Positions 1 through 5,542 of a stretch of DNA of 5,542 nt are shown piece by piece. The notes beneath the pieces are model-generated. The model did no database searches. It worked only from the letters and a program-made list of their open reading frames with translations, and had not been told where the DNA came from. Origin of the DNA: Planctomycetota bacterium (GTDB taxonomy: Bacteria > Planctomycetota > UBA11346); contig JAHEDF010000291.1 in assembly GCA_024641365.1 (NCBI GenBank), positions 1 to 5,542 of the forward strand. The letters are read 5' to 3'. The position numbers were made by a program, and so were the translations under genes. Each line of letters starts with the position of its first letter. Position 1 is the first letter of the stretch.

Positions 1-528
1 ATAAGCCAGCACTTCCAGCATTGGTTGGTAGACCATGTTGGTAAATGGTTGTTTGGTGGTGGGATGTTTAGCCGTCGCAAGCCACTCTTTAACAATCGTT
101 TCAAATTCCGTGGTCGTCATACCGCCGTGCGATGCCATGACAATTTCTAAAATCGCATGTTCGCCACCAGCTAATGCCGCCTTCATATCGCCTTTCAGCA
201 ATGAGGCGAACGGCTCTTTTTCTTTCCATTCCGGATGTTGCGGCGCTAATGCTTTTACGCGATCAATAGCAAAAAATAATTGAAAGTATGCGGGTTGTTC
301 TGCCCATAAGCAGCCGTCGTTATCGAATGTCGCGATACGCTCAGATACGGGGACAAAATCAGCCGAATTTTCGGTGGTTACTTTTTTAACAAATTCAATA
401 ATTGACTGCTTGCTCTTACCTTCATTCCAGGACGGGAGCATGTCTGCTGCTGTTAACGGTAAACAGCAGCTGAGCGCTATGCTAATTAATAAAATGATTG
501 AGTTAAAAGTAGTGCGCATGTAAGTCAT
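1..528 (-). CDS. Exported HAD-superfamily phosphatase-like hydrolase, 3' end cut by window
   Basis: I translated the minus strand from the ATG at 528; the frame stays open for 176 codons to the window edge, so the C-terminal part is missing. Residues 1-28 form a signal peptide: a short basic start, a hydrophobic stretch at about 8-25 (FNSIILLISIALSCCLPL) and a likely cleavage near LTAA/D. The mature start has PSWNEG at 32-37, followed by ERIATFDNDGCLW at 63-75. This is HAD motif I, with D69 as the expected nucleophile and D71 as the general acid/base. The segments EQPAYFQ, DRVKALAPQHPEW, AGGEHAILEIVMASHGGMT and YQPMLEVLAY match what I remember of a family of secreted HAD acid-phosphatase-like proteins of roughly 300-340 residues. 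Motifs II-IV lie outside the window. Residue 73 is Cys where the family normally has Thr. The gene looks AT-richer than its neighbours. The alternative ATG at 519 is in frame, but the ribosome site favours 528. The substrate is unknown. Confidence 0.88.
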   Translation of the reverse strand, partial: MTYMRTTFNSIILLISIALSCCLPLTAADMLPSWNEGKSKQSIIEFVKKVTTENSADFVPVSERIATFDNDGCLWAEQPAYFQLFFAIDRVKALAPQHPEWKEKEPFASLLKGDMKAALAGGEHAILEIVMASHGGMTTTEFETIVKEWLATAKHPTTKQPFTNMVYQPMLEVLAY

Positions 529-538
529 GATGGCGGGA

Positions 539-544
539 CCTCTT
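539..544 (-). promoter_or_regulatory. Ribosome binding site of the HAD gene
   Basis: The minus strand reads AAGAGG here, and its GAGG core ends 10 bases before the ATG at 528. For the alternative ATG at 519 the gap would be 19 bases, which is too long. This is why 528 was chosen as the start. Confidence 0.55.
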
Positions 545-572
545 GGCTAAAGAAAAGCATTCCGTAAGTTGG

Positions 573-589
573 TAAAATATCGTATTTTA
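573..589. repeat. Short perfect dyad, operator-like, upstream of the HAD gene
   Basis: TAAAATA (573-579) and TATTTTA (583-589) are exact reverse complements separated by TCG. The dyad lies 45-61 bases upstream of the HAD start codon and overlaps the only promoter-like element seen there, so it could be a binding site for a dimeric regulator. An AT-only 7-mer dyad in an AT-rich spacer can also arise by chance. Confidence 0.3.
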
Positions 590-600
590 TTTAATCACAA
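574..600 (-). promoter_or_regulatory. Possible sigma70-like promoter for the HAD gene
   Basis: On the minus strand TTGTGA (600-595) is followed after 15 bases by TATTTT (579-574), about 46 bases before the start codon. The position is sensible, but the spacer is short and the region is AT-rich, so chance matches are likely. A 7-bp dyad covers the -10 candidate. Confidence 0.2.
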
Positions 601-760
601 ATAACGGTAGGCAATGCCTGTTTTTTTTCATCAACAGCACTGAGTTTGCATACTCGGTTTTATGTGCTCAAAAAACTTCGTTTAGTTTCTTATTTTTATA
701 GTCTTTCCTATTTCAAACGCTGTCAACGTAAAGAGATCTCATTCTTAACAACAGCTCGTT

Positions 761-801
761 ATCTAGAAACCTATTTAGCTATAAATTATCCTTTTCTAGA
801 T
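761..801. repeat. 9-bp inverted repeat in the divergent spacer
   Basis: ATCTAGAAA (761-769) and TTTCTAGAT (793-801) are exact reverse complements with 23 bases between them. No T-run follows, so it is not a terminator. It could be a paired regulator site or a hairpin in a long sulfatase leader; no function can be assigned from sequence alone. Confidence 0.35.
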
Positions 802-1077
802 CAAACGCACATTTATTGATTAAACCTTAATTCTAAAATTACTCTGCACGAATTGCTTATGCGCCCTCGGGACCATGCCGATCTGTTCATAACACTGCCA
901 TTTGTGGCCTTTTATGCAGACACCGTTTCTAAGGATACCTATAACCAATCCGGCAAGCGCATCGACATTCGTAACACCTGCAAGCACTCTGTGGCACCGT
1001 ATCCGAAGAGGTATTGCCCCCTATTTCCAACCTCCTACCGTCTCGCGCCTAACCATTCTTGTCCTAAATTAAACTGC

Positions 1078-1082
1078 AGGAG
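1078..1082 (+). promoter_or_regulatory. Ribosome binding site of the sulfatase gene
   Basis: AGGAG lies 8 bases before the ATG at 1091, a good Shine-Dalgarno match at good spacing. It supports this start, as does the signal peptide that begins directly there. Confidence 0.8.
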
Positions 1083-1090
1083 TCACGCCT

Positions 1091-2650
1091 ATGTCATCCT
1101 ATTCACACCTCACACTTGCTGCCTGCGCTTTGCTGGCTTTTGCAGGTGCACTTGTTGCAGGCGATGCTCCTGCCAAGAAGCCGAACATCGTCGTCATCTG
1201 GGGTGACGACATCGGCTACTGGAACATCAGCGCCTACAATCAGGGCATGATGGGTTACAAGACGCCAAACATCGATCGTATCGCAAAAGAAGGTGCGCTG
1301 TTCACCGACTGGTACGGCCAACAAAGTTGCACCGCTGGGCGCGCCTGTTTCATCACCGGCCAGTCCGGTTTCCGTACGGGAATGCTCAAGGTCGGACTGC
1401 CAGGCGCGAAAGAAGGCTTACAAGCACGTGACGTAACGATTGCTGAATTGCTTAAAGCACAGGGCTATGCAACGGCACAGTTCGGCAAAAACCACCTCGG
1501 TGATGCTGACTCGACGCTGCCCACCGCCCATGGCTTCGATGAATTTTTCGGTTCGCTCTATCACCTCAATGCAGAACAAGAGCCTGAAAATCCGGATTAT
1601 TTCAAAGATCCTGAAATGAAAAAGAAATACGGCACGCGTGGCGTTATCCACACCTGGGCTAACCCGGATGGCACGCAAAAAATCGAAAGCACCGGTCCGC
1701 TCACCATCGAACGTATGAAGACGATCGATGAAGAAATCACCAAGGGCGCACTCGACTATTTGGACAAAGCGAAAAAGGCTGACAAACCGTTCTTCCTATG
1801 GTGGAACTCCACCCGCTGTCACATCTTCACGCACCTGAAAGAAGAAAGCAAAGGTAAGAGCGGTCTGACGCCCTACATCGACGGCATGCTTGAGCATGAC
1901 GCGATGGTTGGCCAGATCCTCGACAAGCTCAAAGAACTTGGCCTCGACGAAAATACCATCGTGATGTACTCGACCGATAATGGCGCTGAGAAATTCTCAT
2001 GGCCTGATGGCGGTGCATCGCCCTTCCGTGGTGAAAAGAATGAAAACTGGGAAGGCGGCTACCGCGTCCCATGTGCCATTCGCTGGCCCGGCGTGATCAA
2101 GCCAGGTACCGTCAACAATGATATTTTCTCACACGAAGATATGTTGCCGACCATCATGGCCGCCGCTGGTGTTCCAGATGTGAAGGAACAATTGAAAAAG
2201 GGTATGAAAGTCGGCGAGAAAAACTTCAAGGTGCACTTGGATGGCTACGATCTTACTGACGCGTTGTCGGGAAAAGCCGCTAGTCCGCGCCATGAATTTT
2301 TCTACTGGAACGACGACGGCTCACTCGTCGGTTTGCGTTACGACAACTGGAAGATCGTCTTCCAGGAACAACGTGCGCACGGGTTTGATGTGTGGGCGGA
2401 GCCGTTTGTGACGCTGCGCCTGCCCAAGATATTTAACCTCCGCAGTGATCCTTTTGAGGAAGCTGACCATATCGCCATGGACTACAAACACTGGATGATT
2501 GATCGCGTTTTCTTGTTGGTTCCAGCCCAGGAATACATCGGTAAATACCTCGCCACGTTTAAGGAATTCCCGCCAAGCCAAAAGGTCGGAACCTTTGGAC
2601 TCGACCAAGCCCTGGAAAAGCTCACCTCAGCGGCCACCAGCGGCCGATAA
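1091..2650 (+). CDS. Exported arylsulfatase (sulfatase family, formylglycine-dependent)
   Basis: This is a complete 519-residue sulfatase, expected to hydrolyse sulfate esters in the periplasm or outside the cell. Residues 1-24 look like a signal peptide, with a hydrophobic core at about 7-22 and likely cleavage near VAG/D. PNIVVIWGDDIGY at 31-43 gives the metal ligands D39 and D40. SCTAGRACFITGQ at 79-91 holds the CxAxR signature, with C80 the residue converted to formylglycine and R84. K133 and H135 lie in FGKNHLG, H248 in TRCHIFTHL, D296 and N297 in STDNGAE, and K316 in FRGEKNENW, so the full metal and sulfate-binding set appears present. Length and C-terminal motifs (VHLDGYD, NLRSDPFEEAD, FKEFPPSQK) fit full-length arylsulfatases of this type. 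The gene ends with tandem TAA codons and a strong terminator follows. C80 needs a maturation enzyme (FGE or an anaerobic radical-SAM type), and none is in the window. The natural substrate cannot be read from the sequence. Confidence 0.95.
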   Translation: MSSYSHLTLAACALLAFAGALVAGDAPAKKPNIVVIWGDDIGYWNISAYNQGMMGYKTPNIDRIAKEGALFTDWYGQQSCTAGRACFITGQSGFRTGMLKVGLPGAKEGLQARDVTIAELLKAQGYATAQFGKNHLGDADSTLPTAHGFDEFFGSLYHLNAEQEPENPDYFKDPEMKKKYGTRGVIHTWANPDGTQKIESTGPLTIERMKTIDEEITKGALDYLDKAKKADKPFFLWWNSTRCHIFTHLKEESKGKSGLTPYIDGMLEHDAMVGQILDKLKELGLDENTIVMYSTDNGAEKFSWPDGGASPFRGEKNENWEGGYRVPCAIRWPGVIKPGTVNNDIFSHEDMLPTIMAAAGVPDVKEQLKKGMKVGEKNFKVHLDGYDLTDALSGKAASPRHEFFYWNDDGSLVGLRYDNWKIVFQEQRAHGFDVWAEPFVTLRLPKIFNLRSDPFEEADHIAMDYKHWMIDRVFLLVPAQEYIGKYLATFKEFPPSQKVGTFGLDQALEKLTSAATSGR

Positions 2651-2682
2651 TAATTCCCATCTGAAAAGACTGGAAATGGAGC

Positions 2683-2721
2683 GGGCCGCACCTGAAAATC
2701 AGGTGCGGCCCCTTTTTTTTT
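2683..2721 (+). terminator. Intrinsic terminator after the sulfatase gene
   Basis: GGGCCGCACCTGA (2683-2695) pairs perfectly over 13 bp with TCAGGTGCGGCCC (2699-2711) around an AAA loop. One C and nine T residues (2713-2721) follow. The GC-rich stem plus long T-run makes this a textbook Rho-independent terminator, starting 33 bases after the sulfatase stop. It should largely uncouple the sulfatase from the next gene. Confidence 0.95.
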
Positions 2722-2750
2722 GAAATTAACACCTCATCAATCTGTATGAT
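2720..2750 (+). promoter_or_regulatory. Promoter-like hexamers overlapping the fusion-gene start
   Basis: TTGAAA (2720-2725) and TATGAT (2745-2750) resemble -35 and -10 boxes with a 19-base spacer, slightly longer than ideal. The -10 candidate contains the ATG at 2746, so a transcript from it would lack that start codon. Either this is a chance match, or the true translation start and promoter differ from the simple reading. Confidence 0.18.
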
Positions 2751-5244
2751 AAATAATCAGCCACTTAACCAGCCCATCCATGGTTGGCAGCTGCTCGTCC
2801 TGATTGCATCTGGCACTGCCGCACTGATTTTCCAGATTCTCTGGATTAAACAGCTGGCACTGGTCGTGGGTGTCGATGTTCACGCTATCACCACCGGTGT
2901 CGGTGCTTTTTTCACCGGGCTGGCCTTGGGTGGACTAATCATTGGACGCTGGGCTGATCGCACCCAACGACCACTACGACTGTACGTATTTTTGGAACTC
3001 GGCGTAGCCGTACTTGGCATCTTAACAACTATCGCACTGTCCCATACGGCCGGCTGGTTTGCTGAGCTTGAAGCGCGGAGCTGGCCACTCGCTTGGACAC
3101 TCATTTTTATCCTGGTCGGAACTGCTCCCTTTTTAATGGGTGGCACTTTACCAGCCATCATTCGCTCGCTCTCGCTGCCTGCAGATAAAATCGGATCTGG
3201 TGGCGGACGCATGTACGCCGCCAACACCGCTGGCGCAATTATAGGAGCATTATCGTCATCATTTCTGCTCATCCCCAATTTTGGTATTCATGGGGCCGCA
3301 ACTTTTGCTGCAGGAATCGGAATATGTGCAGCAGCTTGCGCACTCTGGCTCGACCAAAGGACGCAACCGTTATCACCAGTCGAGCAACAGCCAATAAATA
3401 CAACGCAATTAGCCAAGAGTGCACCGCTAGCGGTCCTGTGTTATGCCATCGCTGGCGGATTGGCCCTGGGTTATGAAGTCATCTGGTCGCAATCGACCGC
3501 TCAATTCACCAGCACGCGGTACTTCGCATTTTCCATCATGCTTGCCACCTATCTGGCTGGGATTGCCATCGGTGCAGCGCTGTTCGCACGGTGGGTTGAT
3601 CGCACAAAAAATTCCTGGGGCACCTTCGGTTTGCTCATCGCGACTGCTGGATTTATTGCACTTTTGGAATTCGCACTGCTTGGTCCGTGGCTGACCACAT
3701 TACAAAATCAGGCCGAGCACGCCGCGTTCGCACTCAGTGATAATCAAACGGTTGGCATGTGTGCACGCTTTGCTGTCGTCGCGCTCTATACCGTATTTAT
3801 CCCAACTCTTTTGCTGGGGGCTGCGTTCCCAGCAGCGCTGAAATTAATTGTTGATGCTGGCCACATCGGGCGCGATGTCGGCAAAGTCGCTGCACTCAAC
3901 ACTATCGGCGGCATCGTGGGCACTACCGTTACCGGCTTTGTCCTGGTGCCACATTTTGGACTCATTACATCACTGTCCATTTTAGCGATTACCGCCGCGC
4001 TACTTGGTGTTATTGCCGCTTGGCGTGGCGCAGCTGGTTGGCGAGGCGCACGTGGTGGTACGATCGCCGTGGCACTTGCCGCCATCATCATCGCCGTCCT
4101 GACACCGGCAGATCGCCTCGCAAAATTGCTGGGCGGAACACGCGGCGGCACCATCATTTCCTATCAGGAAGGCCAGGGTGGTACGATCGCCGTGCTGGAA
4201 CAAGCAGCCGGCAGTAAAAAATTTCGCCGACTGTATATTCAAGGCGTCTCCAACACCGGTGACACGTTACCCTCGCGCCGTTACATGCGTCTACAGGCGT
4301 TACTGCCATTATTAATTCACAATGGCGAGCCGACATCTGCGCTCGTCATTGGATTTGGGACAGGCATTACGGCCGGTGCCCTGCTGCAATATCCAGGGCT
4401 TGAACATCGCGTCGTTGCCGAACTGCTGCCGGAAGTCCCGCACGCCGCCCACTATTTTCAGGGCAACTATTCAGCCGCCAACGACCCGCGACTCGACATC
4501 CGTTTACGCGATGGCCGCCGCGAACTGCTCAGTAATTCACAAACGTATGATCTTATCACACTTGAGCCGCCGCCACCGTCAGCCGCTGGCGTGGCAAATC
4601 TCTATTCGACCGATTTTTATGTCATGGCGCGCAATCGCCTGCGTCCAAACGGCATCGTCGCACAATGGCTGCCACTGCCGACGCAAAATGATGAGGACAC
4701 GCAATCATTAATGCGCAGTTTTTTAGACGTCTATCCCTACACATCGCTGTGGACAACTGAACTGCACGAAATGCTGATGGTTGGTTCCATGTCGCCGCTC
4801 GTACTCGACGTGCCACGCATTAGCGCGCGCTTTAATCAGCCGGATGTTGTTGCCGCATTGCGCGATGTGGGCGTTGCTACTCCGGCCGCCTTGTTGGCCA
4901 ATTGGGTAACCGACCGTGCGGGAATGAAATCCTACGTAGGAAATGCTCCGCCAGTGACGGACGATCGACCACGAATCGAATATGGAAAGTGGGTGCGCAG
5001 TGACGAACTGCAACGCGTCCTGCCGCGACTCATGGAATTGCGCACGGAACCACCGTTGCGCAATGCTGATATGAATTTTAATCACTTATTACTAACTGAA
5101 CGTCAACGCCTGCATCTTTTTTATCAGGCTTCGCTGAATGCTTACGCGGGGCATCGCGACCTGTGGGCCAAGGATATGCAACAGGTCCTGACGGGGGACA
5201 GTAATAACGCCTATTACCACTGGTTTGGTGGAACTGAAAATTGA
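2746..5244 (+). CDS. Membrane protein with C-terminal spermidine-synthase-like domain (fused MFS/spermidine synthase type)
   Basis: This 832-residue protein has a polytopic membrane half and a soluble SAM-binding half. About twelve hydrophobic segments occur at roughly 14-36, 47-69, 79-99, 115-137, 157-179, 182-202, 226-248, 260-283, 291-313, 340-363, 383-402 and 405-426, with a possible thirteenth at 439-453. The two sets of six repeat each other: RWADR (69-72) matches RWVDR (282-286), and MGGTLPA with AANTAGAIIG matches LGAAFPA with ALNTIGGIVG. Residues about 470-690 resemble spermidine synthase: VIGFGTG (534-540) is the SAM loop, E559 fits the ribose-binding acidic residue, and D589-G590 the next motif. 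The usual D-x-x-D-P active site reads LEPPPPSAAG (606-615), so polyamine synthesis is doubtful; I recall this variant from fused MFS/spermidine-synthase proteins. The start has no clear Shine-Dalgarno, and no upstream in-frame alternative is evident. The substrate is unknown. Confidence 0.88.
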   Translation: MINNQPLNQPIHGWQLLVLIASGTAALIFQILWIKQLALVVGVDVHAITTGVGAFFTGLALGGLIIGRWADRTQRPLRLYVFLELGVAVLGILTTIALSHTAGWFAELEARSWPLAWTLIFILVGTAPFLMGGTLPAIIRSLSLPADKIGSGGGRMYAANTAGAIIGALSSSFLLIPNFGIHGAATFAAGIGICAAACALWLDQRTQPLSPVEQQPINTTQLAKSAPLAVLCYAIAGGLALGYEVIWSQSTAQFTSTRYFAFSIMLATYLAGIAIGAALFARWVDRTKNSWGTFGLLIATAGFIALLEFALLGPWLTTLQNQAEHAAFALSDNQTVGMCARFAVVALYTVFIPTLLLGAAFPAALKLIVDAGHIGRDVGKVAALNTIGGIVGTTVTGFVLVPHFGLITSLSILAITAALLGVIAAWRGAAGWRGARGGTIAVALAAIIIAVLTPADRLAKLLGGTRGGTIISYQEGQGGTIAVLEQAAGSKKFRRLYIQGVSNTGDTLPSRRYMRLQALLPLLIHNGEPTSALVIGFGTGITAGALLQYPGLEHRVVAELLPEVPHAAHYFQGNYSAANDPRLDIRLRDGRRELLSNSQTYDLITLEPPPPSAAGVANLYSTDFYVMARNRLRPNGIVAQWLPLPTQNDEDTQSLMRSFLDVYPYTSLWTTELHEMLMVGSMSPLVLDVPRISARFNQPDVVAALRDVGVATPAALLANWVTDRAGMKSYVGNAPPVTDDRPRIEYGKWVRSDELQRVLPRLMELRTEPPLRNADMNFNHLLLTERQRLHLFYQASLNAYAGHRDLWAKDMQQVLTGDSNNAYYHWFGGTEN
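4054..4194 (+). repeat. Exact 18-bp direct repeat inside the fusion gene
   Basis: The same 18 bases, starting GGTGGTACGATC, occur at 4054-4071 and 4177-4194, 123 bases apart and in the same reading frame. Both encode GGTIAV (residues 437-442 and 478-483). A third, diverged copy at 4144-4158 encodes GGTII with different codons. The repeats flank the junction between the last membrane segment and the SAM-binding domain. Confidence 0.8.
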
Positions 5245-5289
5245 ATATGACATGTTTCATGTAGGGTGTATTTAAATAAGCTGACTTAC

Positions 5290-5338
5290 AATAATACTAA
5301 TACCATTTCCGGATCAAATTTTCCTAAATAGTATTATT
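5290..5338. repeat. 10-bp inverted repeat
   Basis: AATAATACTA (5290-5299) and TAGTATTATT (5329-5338) are exact reverse complements with 29 bases between them. No T-run follows on either side that would make it a terminator. It lies 45 bases after the fusion-gene stop and could be the ends of a tiny mobile or repeat element, or simply AT-rich symmetry. Confidence 0.5.
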
Positions 5339-5370
5339 AAAGTCTTTAACAATGAGAATACGGTGAGCGC

Positions 5371-5391
5371 AAGGCATTATGAAGGCATTAT
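5371..5391. repeat. Two-copy tandem repeat, 11-bp period
   Basis: AAGGCATTAT occurs at 5371-5380 and again at 5382-5391 with a single G between, giving an 11-bp period. It directly precedes the purine-rich repeat, so this part of the spacer is repeat-rich. Confidence 0.7.
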
Positions 5392-5395
5392 TCAC

Positions 5396-5425
5396 ACGGA
5401 GGAACGGAGGAAACGGAGAAAGAGG
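5396..5425. repeat. Purine-rich tandem repeat with ACGGAGGA unit
   Basis: Units ACGGAGGA (5396-5403), ACGGAGGA (5404-5411) and ACGGAGAA (5413-5420) follow one another, then AGAGG. On the other strand the units read TCCTCCGT. From memory, similar CACGGAGGAACGGAGG-type stretches are dispersed intergenic repeats in several environmental bacterial genomes, but I cannot confirm the family here. It is Shine-Dalgarno-like in content, yet no believable gene starts at normal spacing after it. Confidence 0.6.
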
Positions 5426-5542
5426 ATATAAATTAACACTATGTCCCAATGCTATTCGGCTAAGAAACACGTATAATCCAGACAATTCCATCATTTTATA
5501 AACTCCGCTCGCGGGCCTTAGCGTAGACGGGATTTCTCGGAA

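Larger units (their letters stand above)
529..1090. other. Divergent intergenic region between the HAD and sulfatase genes
   Basis: This 562-bp spacer must hold the promoters of both divergent genes. About 540-850 is strongly AT-rich, while 850-1090 returns to coding-like base composition without a believable gene. In the AT-rich part I see an interrupted hairpin at 636-668 (AGCAC/GTGCT outside, TGAGT/ACTCG inside with one G-T pair, and a 7-base bulge on the 3' side), an 8-bp palindrome GAGATCTC at 733-740, and an inverted repeat at 761-801. No sigma70-like promoter for the sulfatase stands out. If its promoter sits in the AT-rich part, the mRNA has a leader of more than 200 bases. Confidence 0.6.
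5245..5542. other. Right-hand spacer without a convincing gene
   Basis: After the fusion gene there are 298 bases with mixed composition. Directly after the stop a small hairpin (ACATG-TTT-CATGT, 5250-5262) lacks a T-run, so I see no clear terminator for the fusion gene. The rest holds a 10-bp inverted repeat, an 11-bp tandem repeat and a purine-rich tandem repeat. Two open frames exist: 40 codons on the plus strand (5379-5501) and about 72 codons on the minus strand running in from the window edge to a stop at 5326-5324. Neither shows recognisable protein features, and both are partly made of the repeats. Confidence 0.55.

Noticed and set aside
35..283. 82-codon plus-strand open frame at the left edge
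   Set aside because: It lies antisense to the HAD coding sequence, whose motifs are clear; the frame is a shadow.
609..628. Small hairpin AGGC-AAT-GCCT followed by eight T residues, terminator-like on the plus strand
   Set aside because: The stem has only four Watson-Crick pairs and no plus-strand gene lies upstream that it could terminate.
853..1206. 117-codon plus-strand open frame from a TTG, upstream of and overlapping the sulfatase
   Set aside because: It has no Shine-Dalgarno sequence, no recognisable protein features and many Cys/Arg/His residues. It runs into the sulfatase signal peptide in another frame, and the sulfatase start is well supported.
2880..3278. 132-codon minus-strand open frame inside the fusion gene, and similar antisense frames at 3786-4157 and 4723-5085
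   Set aside because: They are antisense to a strongly supported membrane/enzyme gene and show the low-complexity composition of reverse-read coding DNA.
5250..5262. Hairpin ACATG-TTT-CATGT just after the fusion-gene stop as a terminator
   Set aside because: The stem is only 5 bp and AT-rich, and no T-run follows.
5379..5501. 40-codon plus-strand open frame beginning in the tandem repeat
   Set aside because: Much of its N-terminal part is encoded by the purine-rich repeat (TRRNGGNGE), there is no good ribosome site and no recognisable motif.
1..5542. CRISPR array, tRNA or rRNA gene, or a transposase
   Set aside because: I saw no regularly spaced repeats of suitable length, no tRNA-like cloverleaf and no transposase motifs on either strand.

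Overview
The window carries three protein genes of a Gram-negative-type bacterium. Two products have signal peptides and the third is a large inner-membrane protein. Moderate GC in the genes, AT-rich spacers, a secreted arylsulfatase and a long membrane/spermidine-synthase-like fusion would fit an environmental lineage such as the Verrucomicrobia/Lentisphaerae/Planctomycetes group or a proteobacterium. The taxonomic guess is weak because no marker gene is present.

Layout. Positions 1-528 (minus strand) hold the first 176 codons of an exported HAD-superfamily phosphatase-like protein; its 3' part lies outside the window. A 562-bp spacer (529-1090) separates it from a divergently oriented, complete arylsulfatase gene (1091-2650, plus strand) with an intact formylglycine motif. 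A strong intrinsic terminator (2683-2721) closes that gene. Only 24 bp after its T-run, the third gene starts (2746-5244, plus strand): an 832-residue protein with a duplicated, transporter-like membrane half and a C-terminal spermidine-synthase-like SAM-binding fold. The last 298 bp (5245-5542) show no convincing gene but contain several small repeats.

How the genes may work together. The sulfatase and the HAD protein are both predicted to be exported and to act on ester substrates (sulfate and phosphate esters), so the divergent pair could serve release of sulfate and phosphate from organic matter. This is inference from family and layout. The membrane fusion protein has lost the acidic active-site residues expected of a polyamine synthase, and the terminator isolates it from the sulfatase, so a shared pathway is not shown.

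I did not find a clearly new multi-gene system. The points most worth a second look are the start region of the fusion gene squeezed against the terminator, the altered active site and puzzling topology of that fusion, an exact 18-bp repeat at its domain junction, the Thr-to-Cys change in HAD motif I, and the purine-rich tandem repeat in the right-hand spacer.
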